Assembly (NCBI RefSeq): GCF_900109055.1
Contig: NZ_FOIV01000003.1
Coordinates: 498,835-562,834 of the forward strand
DNA length: 64,000 nucleotides
From: Prevotella sp. khp7
GTDB lineage: Bacteria; Bacteroidota; Bacteroidia; Bacteroidales; Bacteroidaceae
Direction: 5' to 3'
Program-made: the position numbers and the translations under genes
Notes under the pieces: generated by a model
Databases searched by the model: none
Told to the model about the DNA's origin: nothing
What the model saw: the letters and a program-made list of their open reading frames with translations, nothing else
In this document: in pieces, positions 32,293 through 41,621 of the stretch
How the letters are laid out: each line of letters begins with the position of its first letter
Position numbering within the stretch: the stretch's first letter is position 1

Positions 32293-33711
32293 ATGTCGAC
32301 AAAGAAGATTGTTACAAACGCAATATACTACGGTGTAGTACCTAAGTTGACCATGTTACTGAGCATAGTCATACTTCCATTGACGACTCCGTTTCTGACA
32401 ACGTATGATTATGGTATAAATGGCGTAATGGGATCATATACAAGCCTGTTTGTGTCTATAGCCCCATTAGGTCTGCATGTGCATTTGACAAATAGCTATT
32501 ACGAGTATCCCAACCATTACAATTTTGTTTGGGGTAGGGTGTTGATGCTTATCCTATTGTCGTCATGCTTGTTTGGCTTGCTAAACATGGGCATCCTGAT
32601 GTTCACTCTACCTATGAATGTCTCATTGGGTAAGTTGGTGTTATGTCTGATGGGATCAATGCCTATTTTTTTGCTGGCAAATGGACTTTTAGCGCAGCAT
32701 CTGTTCCCATTAAGGGAGAATCCAAAGCCATTGGTCTTTACAAATCTGTTGGGATCTGTGATGGGGATGTTAGTCTCTTTTGTGATGATTTACTATCTCC
32801 GTCTGGGGTATTGGGGCCTTGTTGCAGCAGGAACCGTTTCGGTCATCTTCACGTTTACGGTCTTCGTGAAGTTCGTATGGGTCGATTTTGACATCCGTCC
32901 GATTCTTGACAGGAACAAAAAACGTGTGAAAGAGATGCTGAAGATTGCTCTTCCGTTGGTGCCACACACATTGGGCTTTGTGCTTCTCACAAGTTCTGCC
33001 CGTATCGTGATGAGCCAGTATAACATCTCGTATGATGACATAGGACTGTTTAGTCATGGTAGTACCATGGGCGATTATGCCGTAGTGATTACTTCTGCGC
33101 TGGTGACGGCACTAGTGCCTCAGATGCAGACAGCCTATCGCAGTTCGAACTTTGCATCATATCGTAAATTGTATTTCCTATGTCAGGTAGTGGCGCTGAT
33201 TACTACATTCTGCATTTGTGTATGGATGCCCGAGATATATGCGTTGCTGATTAGAAACGCCAGTCTGGCCCAGTCGTGTCATATAGCCAGTTTGCTTTGT
33301 TTTGCTAACGTGGTGTTCTCGTTCTATGTGTTTATGAGTACACCTGTGTTTATTGAGAAAAATACGATACAGTTGCTGTGGCTGGTATTTATTCCTGGTG
33401 TCCTGAATCTGGTTTTGTGTGCGGCATTTATTCCCGTATGGGGATATCGGGTAGCTATTTATTCTACGATTATTTCATATTGGAGTCAGCTGATGATTCC
33501 TTTCTTTGTGAAGAGTTATAAAAAAAGTGTGAAAGAATGGCTTGGTGATCGCAGGTTGATTTTTGCTGTTCTGTTCATGATGATTATTGATCTTGTATTA
33601 GCTAATACACTGATGTATGTGACTATTTGGCAGAAAGTGGTTCTGACTATCGTAATGTTTGGAGTGCTTTCTTATTTCTATCGTCGGTATAAGCTGAACG
33701 AGTTGGTATGA
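32293..33711 (+). CDS. wzx: Oligosaccharide flippase, Wzx type
   Basis: A 472-residue membrane protein with about twelve to fourteen hydrophobic segments, fitting Wzx/MATE-like flippases that move lipid-linked repeat units across the inner membrane. It opens TNAIYYGVVPKLTMLLSIVILPLTTPFLTTYDYGINGVM, as most such flippases do, and holds charged loop residues such as DRNKKRVKEMLKIALPLVPHTLGF. It is placed between the sugar cassette and the transferase genes of the operon, starting 2 bp after DUF4910. The symbol is by role only. Confidence 0.88.
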   Translation: MSTKKIVTNAIYYGVVPKLTMLLSIVILPLTTPFLTTYDYGINGVMGSYTSLFVSIAPLGLHVHLTNSYYEYPNHYNFVWGRVLMLILLSSCLFGLLNMGILMFTLPMNVSLGKLVLCLMGSMPIFLLANGLLAQHLFPLRENPKPLVFTNLLGSVMGMLVSFVMIYYLRLGYWGLVAAGTVSVIFTFTVFVKFVWVDFDIRPILDRNKKRVKEMLKIALPLVPHTLGFVLLTSSARIVMSQYNISYDDIGLFSHGSTMGDYAVVITSALVTALVPQMQTAYRSSNFASYRKLYFLCQVVALITTFCICVWMPEIYALLIRNASLAQSCHIASLLCFANVVFSFYVFMSTPVFIEKNTIQLLWLVFIPGVLNLVLCAAFIPVWGYRVAIYSTIISYWSQLMIPFFVKSYKKSVKEWLGDRRLIFAVLFMMIIDLVLANTLMYVTIWQKVVLTIVMFGVLSYFYRRYKLNELV

Positions 33712-33724
33712 TTTAAATATTTAG

Positions 33725-35221
33725 ATGAAGAAGTTTTATTATAGTTCTTGTTCGTTGGAGGCTCCTCATGCAGGTATCATTCTTGATGATATCCTGACGA
33801 GTAAAAAAGAAGGCGATACAGTCTATCTGGGCTATTGCCATTGCGCATTGTCTGCTTGCTTTATGAATTTGAGTGGCCATCGCAGCATCTGTAAGTTCTG
33901 CCATTATATGTATGACCAATATAAGAAGAAGTATGGTGATGGCGTGAACATGATGCCCATTCATTATGAGGATATGGCACATCAGGACAGATCTCTGGAT
34001 TTTGGAGAATCAGAGTCTATTAGGGTGTTTAAATATCGAGGCGTAGAAATCGGTAGTTCTGTGCTTTCGATGTATTATGACATCACTCGCGATCTGGATA
34101 TGGCCAACTGGGAGGGGTTTATCAGGTGGGCGCTTCCCTTGATTAATAACCTCTGTGATTTTGTGGATTATGTATATCAGCTGTTAACGGAGTTAAAGCC
34201 CGATCAAGTGTTGATATATAATGGTCGACTCTTTGAGAATCGCCTGTTCTACGACATTGCCAAGGTTATGGGTATAAAATTCGTCTCTCTTGAAGGTGTT
34301 GGCGGACATATTGAGCCATACAAGAAGATAAGGTTCGTAGGTGAATGGCCGTTGAACATTGAACTCTATGGCAGAATGGTGGAGGACTTGTGGAAAAACT
34401 CACCAGAATCATTAGAAGAGAAGACCCGTAAAGCCTCGACATTCTATGAGAAACGGCGCAATGGAATTCTTGTTTTTGACACGCGGGTCTATACAAAGGA
34501 TCAGCAGAAGGACTTGTTGCCAGAGGGCTTTGATGTGTCATTGACTAATATTGCTATTTACAACTCTTCGCAAGATGAGATAGCGGCATTAGGTGATGAG
34601 TGGCAAAAAGGAAATTTGTTCACTTCTCAGTATGAAGCTATCGAATTTATGCTTGAGCATGCAAAGCCATCTATACATTTTTATTTGAGAATACACCCGA
34701 ATCTGAAAGGAGTCACCCACAAGGCTCATACGGATCTCTATAATTTGTCGAAGCACCCCAATATCACCATCATCCCACCAGATAGTAAGGTAAGCTCTTA
34801 TGCGCTGATGGATGCGTGTGACAAAGTGATAACCTTCGGTTCTTCTACAGGAGTAGAGGCCAGCTATTGGGGAAAACCGTCAATTCTTGTAGGACGTTCT
34901 TTCTATGAGATGACAGGGGCATGTTATCACATGAAGAACCGTGATGAGTTAGTATCAGCCATCAATACCGATCTTCCTGCTAAGGAGCGTTTGGGGGCGC
35001 TTAAATATGCCTACTTCGTACTTGATCGCAAATATTCGGTCGATGAGAGTAATATTGATATTGATGTGAGATACCGGCATATGCGATGGGACTTCTTTTC
35101 TACGTCGTATTTTAAAATCCATCATTCGGATTGGCTTTTTCAGTTGTATTACTTCTATTATTGCATATTGGGTACGAAGTTTAATAACGGATTGTTGAAT
35201 TTTCCTTGGCCTAAACGATGA
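33725..35221 (+). CDS. Capsule-type polysaccharide biosynthesis protein (GT-B-like)
   Basis: A 498-residue soluble protein. The late part (SSYALMDACDKVITFGSSTGVEASYWGKPSILVGRSFYE) is characteristic of capsule-synthesis proteins of the KpsS/Capsule_synth kind, with a GT-B-like Rossmann core and an N-terminal half rich in Tyr and Cys (SACFMNLSGHRSICKFCHYMY). It probably transfers a sugar, possibly the unusual acid made by the cassette, but the donor is unknown. Its stop overlaps the next gene's ATG (ATGA). Confidence 0.65.
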   Translation: MKKFYYSSCSLEAPHAGIILDDILTSKKEGDTVYLGYCHCALSACFMNLSGHRSICKFCHYMYDQYKKKYGDGVNMMPIHYEDMAHQDRSLDFGESESIRVFKYRGVEIGSSVLSMYYDITRDLDMANWEGFIRWALPLINNLCDFVDYVYQLLTELKPDQVLIYNGRLFENRLFYDIAKVMGIKFVSLEGVGGHIEPYKKIRFVGEWPLNIELYGRMVEDLWKNSPESLEEKTRKASTFYEKRRNGILVFDTRVYTKDQQKDLLPEGFDVSLTNIAIYNSSQDEIAALGDEWQKGNLFTSQYEAIEFMLEHAKPSIHFYLRIHPNLKGVTHKAHTDLYNLSKHPNITIIPPDSKVSSYALMDACDKVITFGSSTGVEASYWGKPSILVGRSFYEMTGACYHMKNRDELVSAINTDLPAKERLGALKYAYFVLDRKYSVDESNIDIDVRYRHMRWDFFSTSYFKIHHSDWLFQLYYFYYCILGTKFNNGLLNFPWPKR

Positions 35222-36201
35222 AAGTATCGATAGTTATTCCTATATATAATGTGGCTCCTTATATCGAGGAGTGTATTGACAGTGTCATGAACCAGACATG
35301 GAAAGGCAATCTTGAGTGTATTTTGGTTGATGATTGCGGAACTGATAACAGCATGCAAGTAGCAGAAAACAAGTTGCATGGTTATCAGGGACCTGTAAGT
35401 TTCAGAATTGTCCGTCATGATAAGAACCGTGGACTATCGGCGGCTCGTAACACAGGCATCGATGCTGCGACGGGTGATTATGTTTATTTTCTGGACAGTG
35501 ATGATGAAATAACACCCGACTGTATCAGTATGCTTGTAGATCCATTGAAGGAGAATACATATGACCTGATTATCGGCGATTATAAAATTACAGGTTCTGA
35601 TATGCCAAAGGCTCCCCTATTGTTGAAGAATAGAACCGTGCTTTATGGTAATGATGTGTTGAATGCCTATCGCAAAATGGAATGGTATATGCTTTCAGTA
35701 AACAAGTTGTATAGGGTTGAGTTCTTGAACCATCATAACCTTCGTTTCCGTGAGGGTATTATCCATGAAGACGAATTATGGAGCTTTCAGATAGCCTGTC
35801 TTGCACAGTCGTTGTATGCAGTTGGTTATGAGACATATATTTATAAGATACGTGAGGGGAGTATCACTGTGAAGCGTAATCATGAGCGTCGATGCCATTG
35901 CATTAATGTCATACTGAAAGAGATGTGCAATTTCGCCGTATTTCATCAGTTGCAGAACAGTAAGGATGTCCATAACCTCATTCATAATTTTCAGATAATT
36001 ACATTGGACTCAATTCACAAAGAGGCTCCAGAACTGTTGCATAGCTTTTACTCAGAGCAGCGTCAAATGATGAAAACGTCGTGGGTGCAGAGCTTTATGA
36101 TGGATGGTATGGACATACGTAAGCAACTTCGTGATCTGCACTTGTTGGTGCCCGTGCCTTTGGCAATACCTTATCTTAAATTATTATTTCATTTTCTCTG
36201 A
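35218..36201 (+). CDS. Family 2 glycosyltransferase
   Basis: A 327-residue GT-A enzyme of GT2. It begins MKVSIVIPIYNVAPYIEECIDSVMNQTW, carries the nucleotide motif DDCGTDNS, the RHDKNRGLSAARNTGID segment, and the metal/donor motif FLDSDDEI, then HEDELWSFQ. The C-terminal third is a helical extension typical of polysaccharide transferases. Donor and acceptor are not predictable. It overlaps the preceding gene by 4 bp. Confidence 0.92.
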   Translation: MKVSIVIPIYNVAPYIEECIDSVMNQTWKGNLECILVDDCGTDNSMQVAENKLHGYQGPVSFRIVRHDKNRGLSAARNTGIDAATGDYVYFLDSDDEITPDCISMLVDPLKENTYDLIIGDYKITGSDMPKAPLLLKNRTVLYGNDVLNAYRKMEWYMLSVNKLYRVEFLNHHNLRFREGIIHEDELWSFQIACLAQSLYAVGYETYIYKIREGSITVKRNHERRCHCINVILKEMCNFAVFHQLQNSKDVHNLIHNFQIITLDSIHKEAPELLHSFYSEQRQMMKTSWVQSFMMDGMDIRKQLRDLHLLVPVPLAIPYLKLLFHFL

Positions 36202-36213
36202 GTCATTTAGTCT

Positions 36214-37083
36214 GTGAGTAAACCAGTAAGTAAGAATAACAAAAAACCGTTAGTGTCCGTTATCGTTCCTTGCTTTAATCAAGGACGTTTTATTCTGGAG
36301 ACTTTGGAAAGTGTCAGTAAACAGACATTTTCAAACTTTGAGTGTATTGTAGTTAACGATGGTTCTACCGATGATTCCTTGGTAAAGATGAAAGGATTCT
36401 GCGAGGATGATCCGCGATTCTATTATATTGATAAGTTTAATGAAGGTGTAAGCGTGGCTCGTAATACGGCTATCCGACAGAGTCGTGGTAAATATATCCT
36501 GCCTTTGGATGCAGATGATAAAATCGCGGAAACCTATCTTGAAAAAACGGTTGGATATATAGAACAGCATCCAGAGGTAAAAGTCGTGTGTACAAATACC
36601 CGACTTTTTGGTGCAAAAAACACAAACTACGAATTGCCAGAGTACGACTATCGGCGTATGATTTGCCGAAACGTCTTAGTTTGCACGGCTTTATTCCGCA
36701 AAAGAGACTTTGATAAAACAATGGGTTATAACCCTAAGATGGTTAAGGGACTGGAGGATTGGGATTTCTGGTTGTCGTTCTTGAAAGAGGAGGATATTGT
36801 TCACCGTATTGATGAATATCTTTTCTTCTATAGAATGAAGTATGAATCAAGAAACCGCAACTCATTCAAGGCGTATGCTCGTATTCGCCAGCAGATTTGG
36901 GAGAATCATAAGGATATTTATGCGAATTATTTTTTTAATCCTGTAGAGAGCGACGAGTATCAGACGCTCTTAAATAGTAAAGAATATAAGATTGGCAAGA
37001 TGCTGTCACCAATTCTGAATATGCGTTGGTGCTATTATCTTATTGGTTTCATAAAGAGAAATGGAAGAAAAGCAAATAACTGA
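36214..37083 (+). CDS. Family 2 glycosyltransferase
   Basis: A 289-residue GT2 enzyme. It opens with VSVIVPCFNQGRFILETLESVSKQTF, then VNDGSTDDS, EGVSVARNTAIRQSRG and the donor motif PLDADDKI; GLEDWDFWLSFLKE is the conserved acceptor region. Start is a GTG (36214), 12 bp after the previous gene. It overlaps the polymerase gene by 23 bp. Linkage unknown. Confidence 0.92.
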   Translation: MSKPVSKNNKKPLVSVIVPCFNQGRFILETLESVSKQTFSNFECIVVNDGSTDDSLVKMKGFCEDDPRFYYIDKFNEGVSVARNTAIRQSRGKYILPLDADDKIAETYLEKTVGYIEQHPEVKVVCTNTRLFGAKNTNYELPEYDYRRMICRNVLVCTALFRKRDFDKTMGYNPKMVKGLEDWDFWLSFLKEEDIVHRIDEYLFFYRMKYESRNRNSFKAYARIRQQIWENHKDIYANYFFNPVESDEYQTLLNSKEYKIGKMLSPILNMRWCYYLIGFIKRNGRKANN

Positions 37084-38257
37084 TAATAGATATCTGCGTG
37101 TGTTTTGTTACATTGTCCTGATGGAACTCTTCCTGATGGGTAGTGGACAGTTGTTGCCAGTGGCGGGCTTTTTGACCATGAGAATGGTAAACTATCTGAT
37201 TGCTGTAACAATCAGTATATTCTTCGTTATTAGGTCAGATGATTTCCCCAAGGCCATTCTTTGGTCTTTACTATTGTTTACGGGTGTATTAGTCTTCTCG
37301 TTTTTCTGGGCTTTAATGATGGGCTCTGAGAACGAGGCCATTATGGATGATATCAAACCTCTTATATATTTCTATATAATTCTGTTTTATTATTATGTGT
37401 TATCCACCGAGAAGATGATGAATAGGGCATTCAAACTACTTCTTTTGGCTGGCAAAATTATGACGATATTCTATCTGTTCTATCTGTTTCTGACAGATGT
37501 GACGGGGATCGTCAGCTATGAGGTGGCATATATTACTCTGCAGAATGACTCTTTCTCTTTTCGTGGAATTGGATGTGCCATTTTCTATAAAGGATTCATA
37601 TTTCTTCCGATAGCAGCAGTGGGTTTCTATAAAGAGAAAAAATACATCTGGATGGCGTTGACGATTCTGGCAATCGTCTTAACCTATGTACGCGGCTTCT
37701 ATGTACTATTGGCATTCGGGATGTTAGTATATTATCTCAAGACTCATCATATAGATATGACTAAAATTGTAGCAGGAATATTGATTTTGTTCTTGTTATA
37801 CGAGGTGGCTGAGGTTATGGACCTATTCTCTTTCTTGGAAATGTTTCAGGAGAATCGTGAAGAATCAGATGTGACCCGTATTGTGACCTTCCATCAGGTT
37901 ATGGATGAAGTGACGCCATGGTCTATATTTATTGGTCACGGTTTTGGTCATGGTGTAGACGAGCGTTCTGTTCACATGGAGGTGGCTTATATGGAGATAT
38001 TCCATAAGCAGGGAATTCTTGGCCTGGCTTTTTGGGGATCGCTGTTGGTCATGATTCTTTCGTTGGCTAAGTCTGTTCCTGCTAGATTCAAGGAAACGGT
38101 TGATTTCTGGGTGACCGCAACACTTATGATATACCTCCAGTCATGTTTTAACTCGTATGTCAATAATCCCATAGGAATGACGGTGGTTATATTGGCATTA
38201 GTTATTTGTTGTAGACTCTCACAAGATGAATATCTTTCCGATAGTAGTTCTGTATAA
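37061..38257 (+). CDS. wzy: O-antigen polymerase-like membrane protein (Wzy)
   Basis: A 398-residue membrane protein with about ten to twelve hydrophobic segments, low conservation and a large periplasmic loop near residues 270-310 (ENREESDVTRIVTFHQVMDEVTPWSIFIGHGFGHGVDERSVHMEVAYMEI). The IGHGFGHG and HMEVAYMEI parts match Wzy-type polymerase loops. It would polymerise lipid-linked repeat units on the periplasmic face. It starts within the preceding gene and its end overlaps the next by 32 bp. Confidence 0.8.
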   Translation: MEEKQITDNRYLRVFCYIVLMELFLMGSGQLLPVAGFLTMRMVNYLIAVTISIFFVIRSDDFPKAILWSLLLFTGVLVFSFFWALMMGSENEAIMDDIKPLIYFYIILFYYYVLSTEKMMNRAFKLLLLAGKIMTIFYLFYLFLTDVTGIVSYEVAYITLQNDSFSFRGIGCAIFYKGFIFLPIAAVGFYKEKKYIWMALTILAIVLTYVRGFYVLLAFGMLVYYLKTHHIDMTKIVAGILILFLLYEVAEVMDLFSFLEMFQENREESDVTRIVTFHQVMDEVTPWSIFIGHGFGHGVDERSVHMEVAYMEIFHKQGILGLAFWGSLLVMILSLAKSVPARFKETVDFWVTATLMIYLQSCFNSYVNNPIGMTVVILALVICCRLSQDEYLSDSSSV

Positions 38258-39020
38258 TGTTGACTTTCATGAGTCGAATGTATATCGTACGCTCTTAAGT
38301 TATTACCCCAAACTGAGAGTGTTGCTATACGAGAATTCTCCGATGCCTCAGAATAAGTGCTATGAGAGTGATGTGGTCTGCTACTATCACGATTCTCAAA
38401 ACGGAGGCGTGTCTGCTGCCTATAACTATGGAGCATCGATTGCCAAACACTTGAGCGATATTGATGCAGTGTTATTGTTAGATGAGGATACGAAGTTTGA
38501 AGCAGATTATATTAGCATATTACAGATGGCTTTGAGTGCCCATTCGGATATCAGTCTGTTTGTTCCTCAGATTCTTTATGCTTGCAGTCTGCCCTTTTCT
38601 CCGATTCGTCGGGGATTCCGTTGGAAACGCTGGGAGAAACTTTCGGAAGGTGTCTACAAATTAGATGACTACCTGCCAGTCAACAGTGGTGCTTGTATAC
38701 GGTTATCGGCATTTGAACAGGTTGGAGGTTATAATGCGGACATTCGGCTTGATTTTGCAGATTTTGATTTTTTCTCCAGATTGGGGCTTGTGTCAGATTC
38801 CTTTTATAGGGTAGGAAGTGTCGCTCATCAGTCCTTTTCAAATGATGAGACGGAGACTGGCAAGTTGTTCAGGAGGTATCAGTTTTATATCGAGGGTGCA
38901 CGTGCTGCTCGTAAGAACCACCATATAAAAAAAATGGTGGACGTGGAGGTGCTAAGACATACTTTGGCTTTGACAGTTCGCACCAAGAGTTTTATGTTTA
39001 TTAAATATTTGATAAAATAA
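38226..39020 (+). CDS. Family 2 glycosyltransferase, rhamnosyltransferase-like
   Basis: A 264-residue GT2 enzyme of the WbbL/rhamnosyltransferase type. It opens IFPIVVLYNVDFHESNVYRTLLSYYPKLRVLLYENSPMPQ, with NGGVSAAYNYGA and the donor motif LLDEDTKF, then NSGACIRLSAFEQVGGYN and LDFADFDFFSRL. The substrate is not known; rhamnose-like sugars are common for this group. It overlaps the polymerase gene and is 5 bp before the next GT2 gene. Confidence 0.88.
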   Translation: MNIFPIVVLYNVDFHESNVYRTLLSYYPKLRVLLYENSPMPQNKCYESDVVCYYHDSQNGGVSAAYNYGASIAKHLSDIDAVLLLDEDTKFEADYISILQMALSAHSDISLFVPQILYACSLPFSPIRRGFRWKRWEKLSEGVYKLDDYLPVNSGACIRLSAFEQVGGYNADIRLDFADFDFFSRLGLVSDSFYRVGSVAHQSFSNDETETGKLFRRYQFYIEGARAARKNHHIKKMVDVEVLRHTLALTVRTKSFMFIKYLIK

Positions 39021-39025
39021 TATCA

Positions 39026-39721
39026 ATGATATCAGTATGCATTGCTACTTATAATGGTGAACGCTTTATTGAACGCCAAATAATTTCTATCTTGAACCAG
39101 TTAGGTTCAGAGGATGAGATCGTAATCGCTGATGACGGCTCTACAGACAACACTTTGGCAATCTTGAAGCGTTTAAATGATTCTCGACTTCGGGTGGTTG
39201 AGGGTGCTCATCGTCATTCTCCAATTTGGAATTTTGAGAGAGCTTTGGAACTGGCAAAGGGTGAGTATATTTTCCTAGCAGATCAAGATGATGTTTGGAT
39301 GCCGGAAAAGGTGGCTGTTACCATGAACTATCTGCAGAAATATGATTGCGTGGTTAGTGATAATATGATAGTAGATGCTGATGATAATGTTATCTGTAAT
39401 TCTTTCTATACAGTAAATCGTACCCGTTCTGGGAAATGGTATAATCTGCTGCTTAAAAACGGTTATCTTGGCTGTTGTATGGCTTTTCGTAGAAATGTTA
39501 TGGAAGCTTCTCTACCGTTTCCTGCTGATATTCCTATGCACGATATATGGATTGGTAATGTGGCTGCATTCAAATATTCGGTTTGTTTTATCCCTGATAA
39601 ATTGATGCATTATAACCGTCATGGCGATAATGCCTCTACAGCCTCTGCCTCGAGTCCTTATTCCTTTTGGCAGAAACTGGGCTTCAGATGGCATATAATC
39701 TGCGATTTGATACATATATAG
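39026..39721 (+). CDS. Family 2 glycosyltransferase, short
   Basis: A 231-residue GT2 enzyme. Motifs are ISVCIATYNGERFIERQIISILNQL, IADDGSTDNTL, and the donor site FLADQDDVWMPEKV with DIPMHDIWIGNVAAFKY. It matches the short alpha-1,2-rhamnosyl or galactosyl type, without the C-terminal extension of longer GT2 enzymes. Donor unknown. Confidence 0.9.
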   Translation: MISVCIATYNGERFIERQIISILNQLGSEDEIVIADDGSTDNTLAILKRLNDSRLRVVEGAHRHSPIWNFERALELAKGEYIFLADQDDVWMPEKVAVTMNYLQKYDCVVSDNMIVDADDNVICNSFYTVNRTRSGKWYNLLLKNGYLGCCMAFRRNVMEASLPFPADIPMHDIWIGNVAAFKYSVCFIPDKLMHYNRHGDNASTASASSPYSFWQKLGFRWHIICDLIHI

Positions 39722-39737
39722 TTAAGACACCTTATTT

Positions 39738-40496
39738 ATGAAAATATCAATAATAACAGCTACTTATAATAGTGAGGCTACTTTAAGAGACACAATGGAG
39801 AGTATCCTTCGCCAGACATGGCAAGGTTATGAATATATTGTGGTTGATGGCGCCTCGACTGATGGTACATTAGATATCATAAAAGAATATGAGCCTAGGT
39901 TTGAAGGAAAAATGAAATATGTCAGTGAACCGGATCGTGGCATTTATGATGCGATGAACAAAGGCTTTTCTATGGCAACAGGTGACATTATTGGCATTCT
40001 GAATTCTGATGATTTCTATACCTCTGTAGATGTACTTCAAACCATTGCGGGAAATTTTTTGTTGGGAGAACAGGATGCAGTTTATGCTGATATCCATTAT
40101 GTGAAGAGCGACGATGTGACAAAGTGTGTTCGTTACTATTCATCATCTGTCTTTCGTCGCCCTCTTATGCGTTTTGGATTGATGCCAGCTCACCCTTCTT
40201 TCTATTGTAGTAAGTCTATTTATGAGAAGTATGGGTGTTTTGACACTTCATATAGTATTGCTGCGGATTTTGAGAATCTGCTAAGACTGATATTCATCCA
40301 TCGTATCAAAATAAAATATATCAAGAAAGACTTTGTTACCATGCGTACGGGAGGAGTCTCAACTGCGGGTATTAGTAGTCGTAAAAAGATTATGCAAGAA
40401 CATCTGCGCGCATTGCGCGCACATGGTGTTCACTCCAACATCTTCCTACTGAGTCTTCGTTATATATATAAACTTCACGAATTTATCAAGAACTAA
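39738..40496 (+). CDS. Family 2 glycosyltransferase, WcaA-like
   Basis: A 252-residue GT2 enzyme: KISIITATYNSEATLRDTMESILRQTW, VVDGASTDGTLDII, SEPDRGIYDAMNKGFSMATGDIIGILNSDDFYTS, and HPSFYCSKSIYEKYGCFD. The DRGIYDAMNKG block is typical of colanic-type transferases. The stop is followed immediately by the first MraY-like gene (TAA then ATG), so the two are co-translated. Confidence 0.92.
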   Translation: MKISIITATYNSEATLRDTMESILRQTWQGYEYIVVDGASTDGTLDIIKEYEPRFEGKMKYVSEPDRGIYDAMNKGFSMATGDIIGILNSDDFYTSVDVLQTIAGNFLLGEQDAVYADIHYVKSDDVTKCVRYYSSSVFRRPLMRFGLMPAHPSFYCSKSIYEKYGCFDTSYSIAADFENLLRLIFIHRIKIKYIKKDFVTMRTGGVSTAGISSRKKIMQEHLRALRAHGVHSNIFLLSLRYIYKLHEFIKN

Positions 40497-41621
40497 ATGT
40501 TATATCTATCACTTTTTGTTCCATTGCTACTATCTATTGGTTTAGCAATGTATATCATACCGCGTATTTTGGTGGTTAGTGTGAAAAAGGATTTGAACCT
40601 CCCCCCTCGCTATACAGATAAAGGGCATCGAAATGTACCCCGTTTAGGTGGTGTGTCGCTATTCCCTATTTTGGTTGTTAGTGTTGGCTTGGCGGCTGTA
40701 TCGTGTTTGATGTTCGATTGGCGTACATTGTTATCTGGCGAAGATGAAGACACATTTGTACAGTTTACTTTTGCTATAGCAGGGCTCACAACTATGTATC
40801 TGTTGGGTGTGATGGATGACCTTATAGGGGTATCATTAGTGTCTAAGTTGGTTATTGAGTTCTTGGCTGCATTGCTGATACCATTATCGGGATTGTGGTT
40901 AGATGATTTGCATGGCTTGTTGGGCATTTATGAACTTCCCTATTGGATAGGCCTATTTGGAACGGTGATGACGGTGATGTTTATTACTAATGCAATTCCG
41001 ATGTTGGATGATGTCGATGGTCTAGCATCTGGTATGGCTATGATAGCCTTTTCTGTATTGGGCGCGTTGTCACTGATTGCAGATATGCCATTTTTGTTAA
41101 TGATTTGTTCAGCAATGGTAGGTATGCTATTCCCATTCTTTTTCCGTAACGTGATGGGTTGGCGTATCGGTTGGCGTAACATCTATTTGGGTGATACTGG
41201 TGGCCTGACCATTGGCTATATGCTGAGTTTTGTCGTGATAGCACTAAGTCGTCAAGGCGGTTATACTCTGCCTGAAGGTATAATTATGGTGTGTTTTGGC
41301 ACTTTGCTGATTCCTATGTTTGATGTATTACGCGTTGCTGTAATGCGTACGGTAAATCATCGTAGTGTATTTTCTCGTGACAACAATCATATTCATCATC
41401 GTCTGATGATGGGTGGAATGGGACCGTTTAATGTCCTTATCACCATTCTGCTGGTATCGGCATTCTTTATCGTGTTGAATGTTGTAGGTGTATGGCTTGA
41501 CTGGAACCTGTCCTTGTTGTTGGTAGGAAACGTAGCTTGCTGGCTTGTGCTGCAAGTGGTGATTAGTTATTTTAAGAATAAAAATCGTGATAGTTGGGTA
41601 GAGCAGGAATGGATGATATGA
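40497..41621 (+). CDS. MraY/WecA-like phosphoglycosyltransferase, first of two, altered motif
   Basis: A 374-residue polyprenyl-phosphate sugar-1-phosphate transferase with about eleven hydrophobic segments. The DDLIGV, GDTGG and HIHHRL motifs are present in the right order. The third signature, normally NAxNLxDGxDGLA, reads NAIPMLDDVDGLAS, with Pro for Asn and Asp for Gly; the GDTGS site also reads GDTGG. The same family is repeated in the next gene, which has the standard motifs. It would start lipid-linked repeat units from undecaprenyl phosphate, or the altered motif may reflect a different sugar. Confidence 0.82.
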   Translation: MLYLSLFVPLLLSIGLAMYIIPRILVVSVKKDLNLPPRYTDKGHRNVPRLGGVSLFPILVVSVGLAAVSCLMFDWRTLLSGEDEDTFVQFTFAIAGLTTMYLLGVMDDLIGVSLVSKLVIEFLAALLIPLSGLWLDDLHGLLGIYELPYWIGLFGTVMTVMFITNAIPMLDDVDGLASGMAMIAFSVLGALSLIADMPFLLMICSAMVGMLFPFFFRNVMGWRIGWRNIYLGDTGGLTIGYMLSFVVIALSRQGGYTLPEGIIMVCFGTLLIPMFDVLRVAVMRTVNHRSVFSRDNNHIHHRLMMGGMGPFNVLITILLVSAFFIVLNVVGVWLDWNLSLLLVGNVACWLVLQVVISYFKNKNRDSWVEQEWMI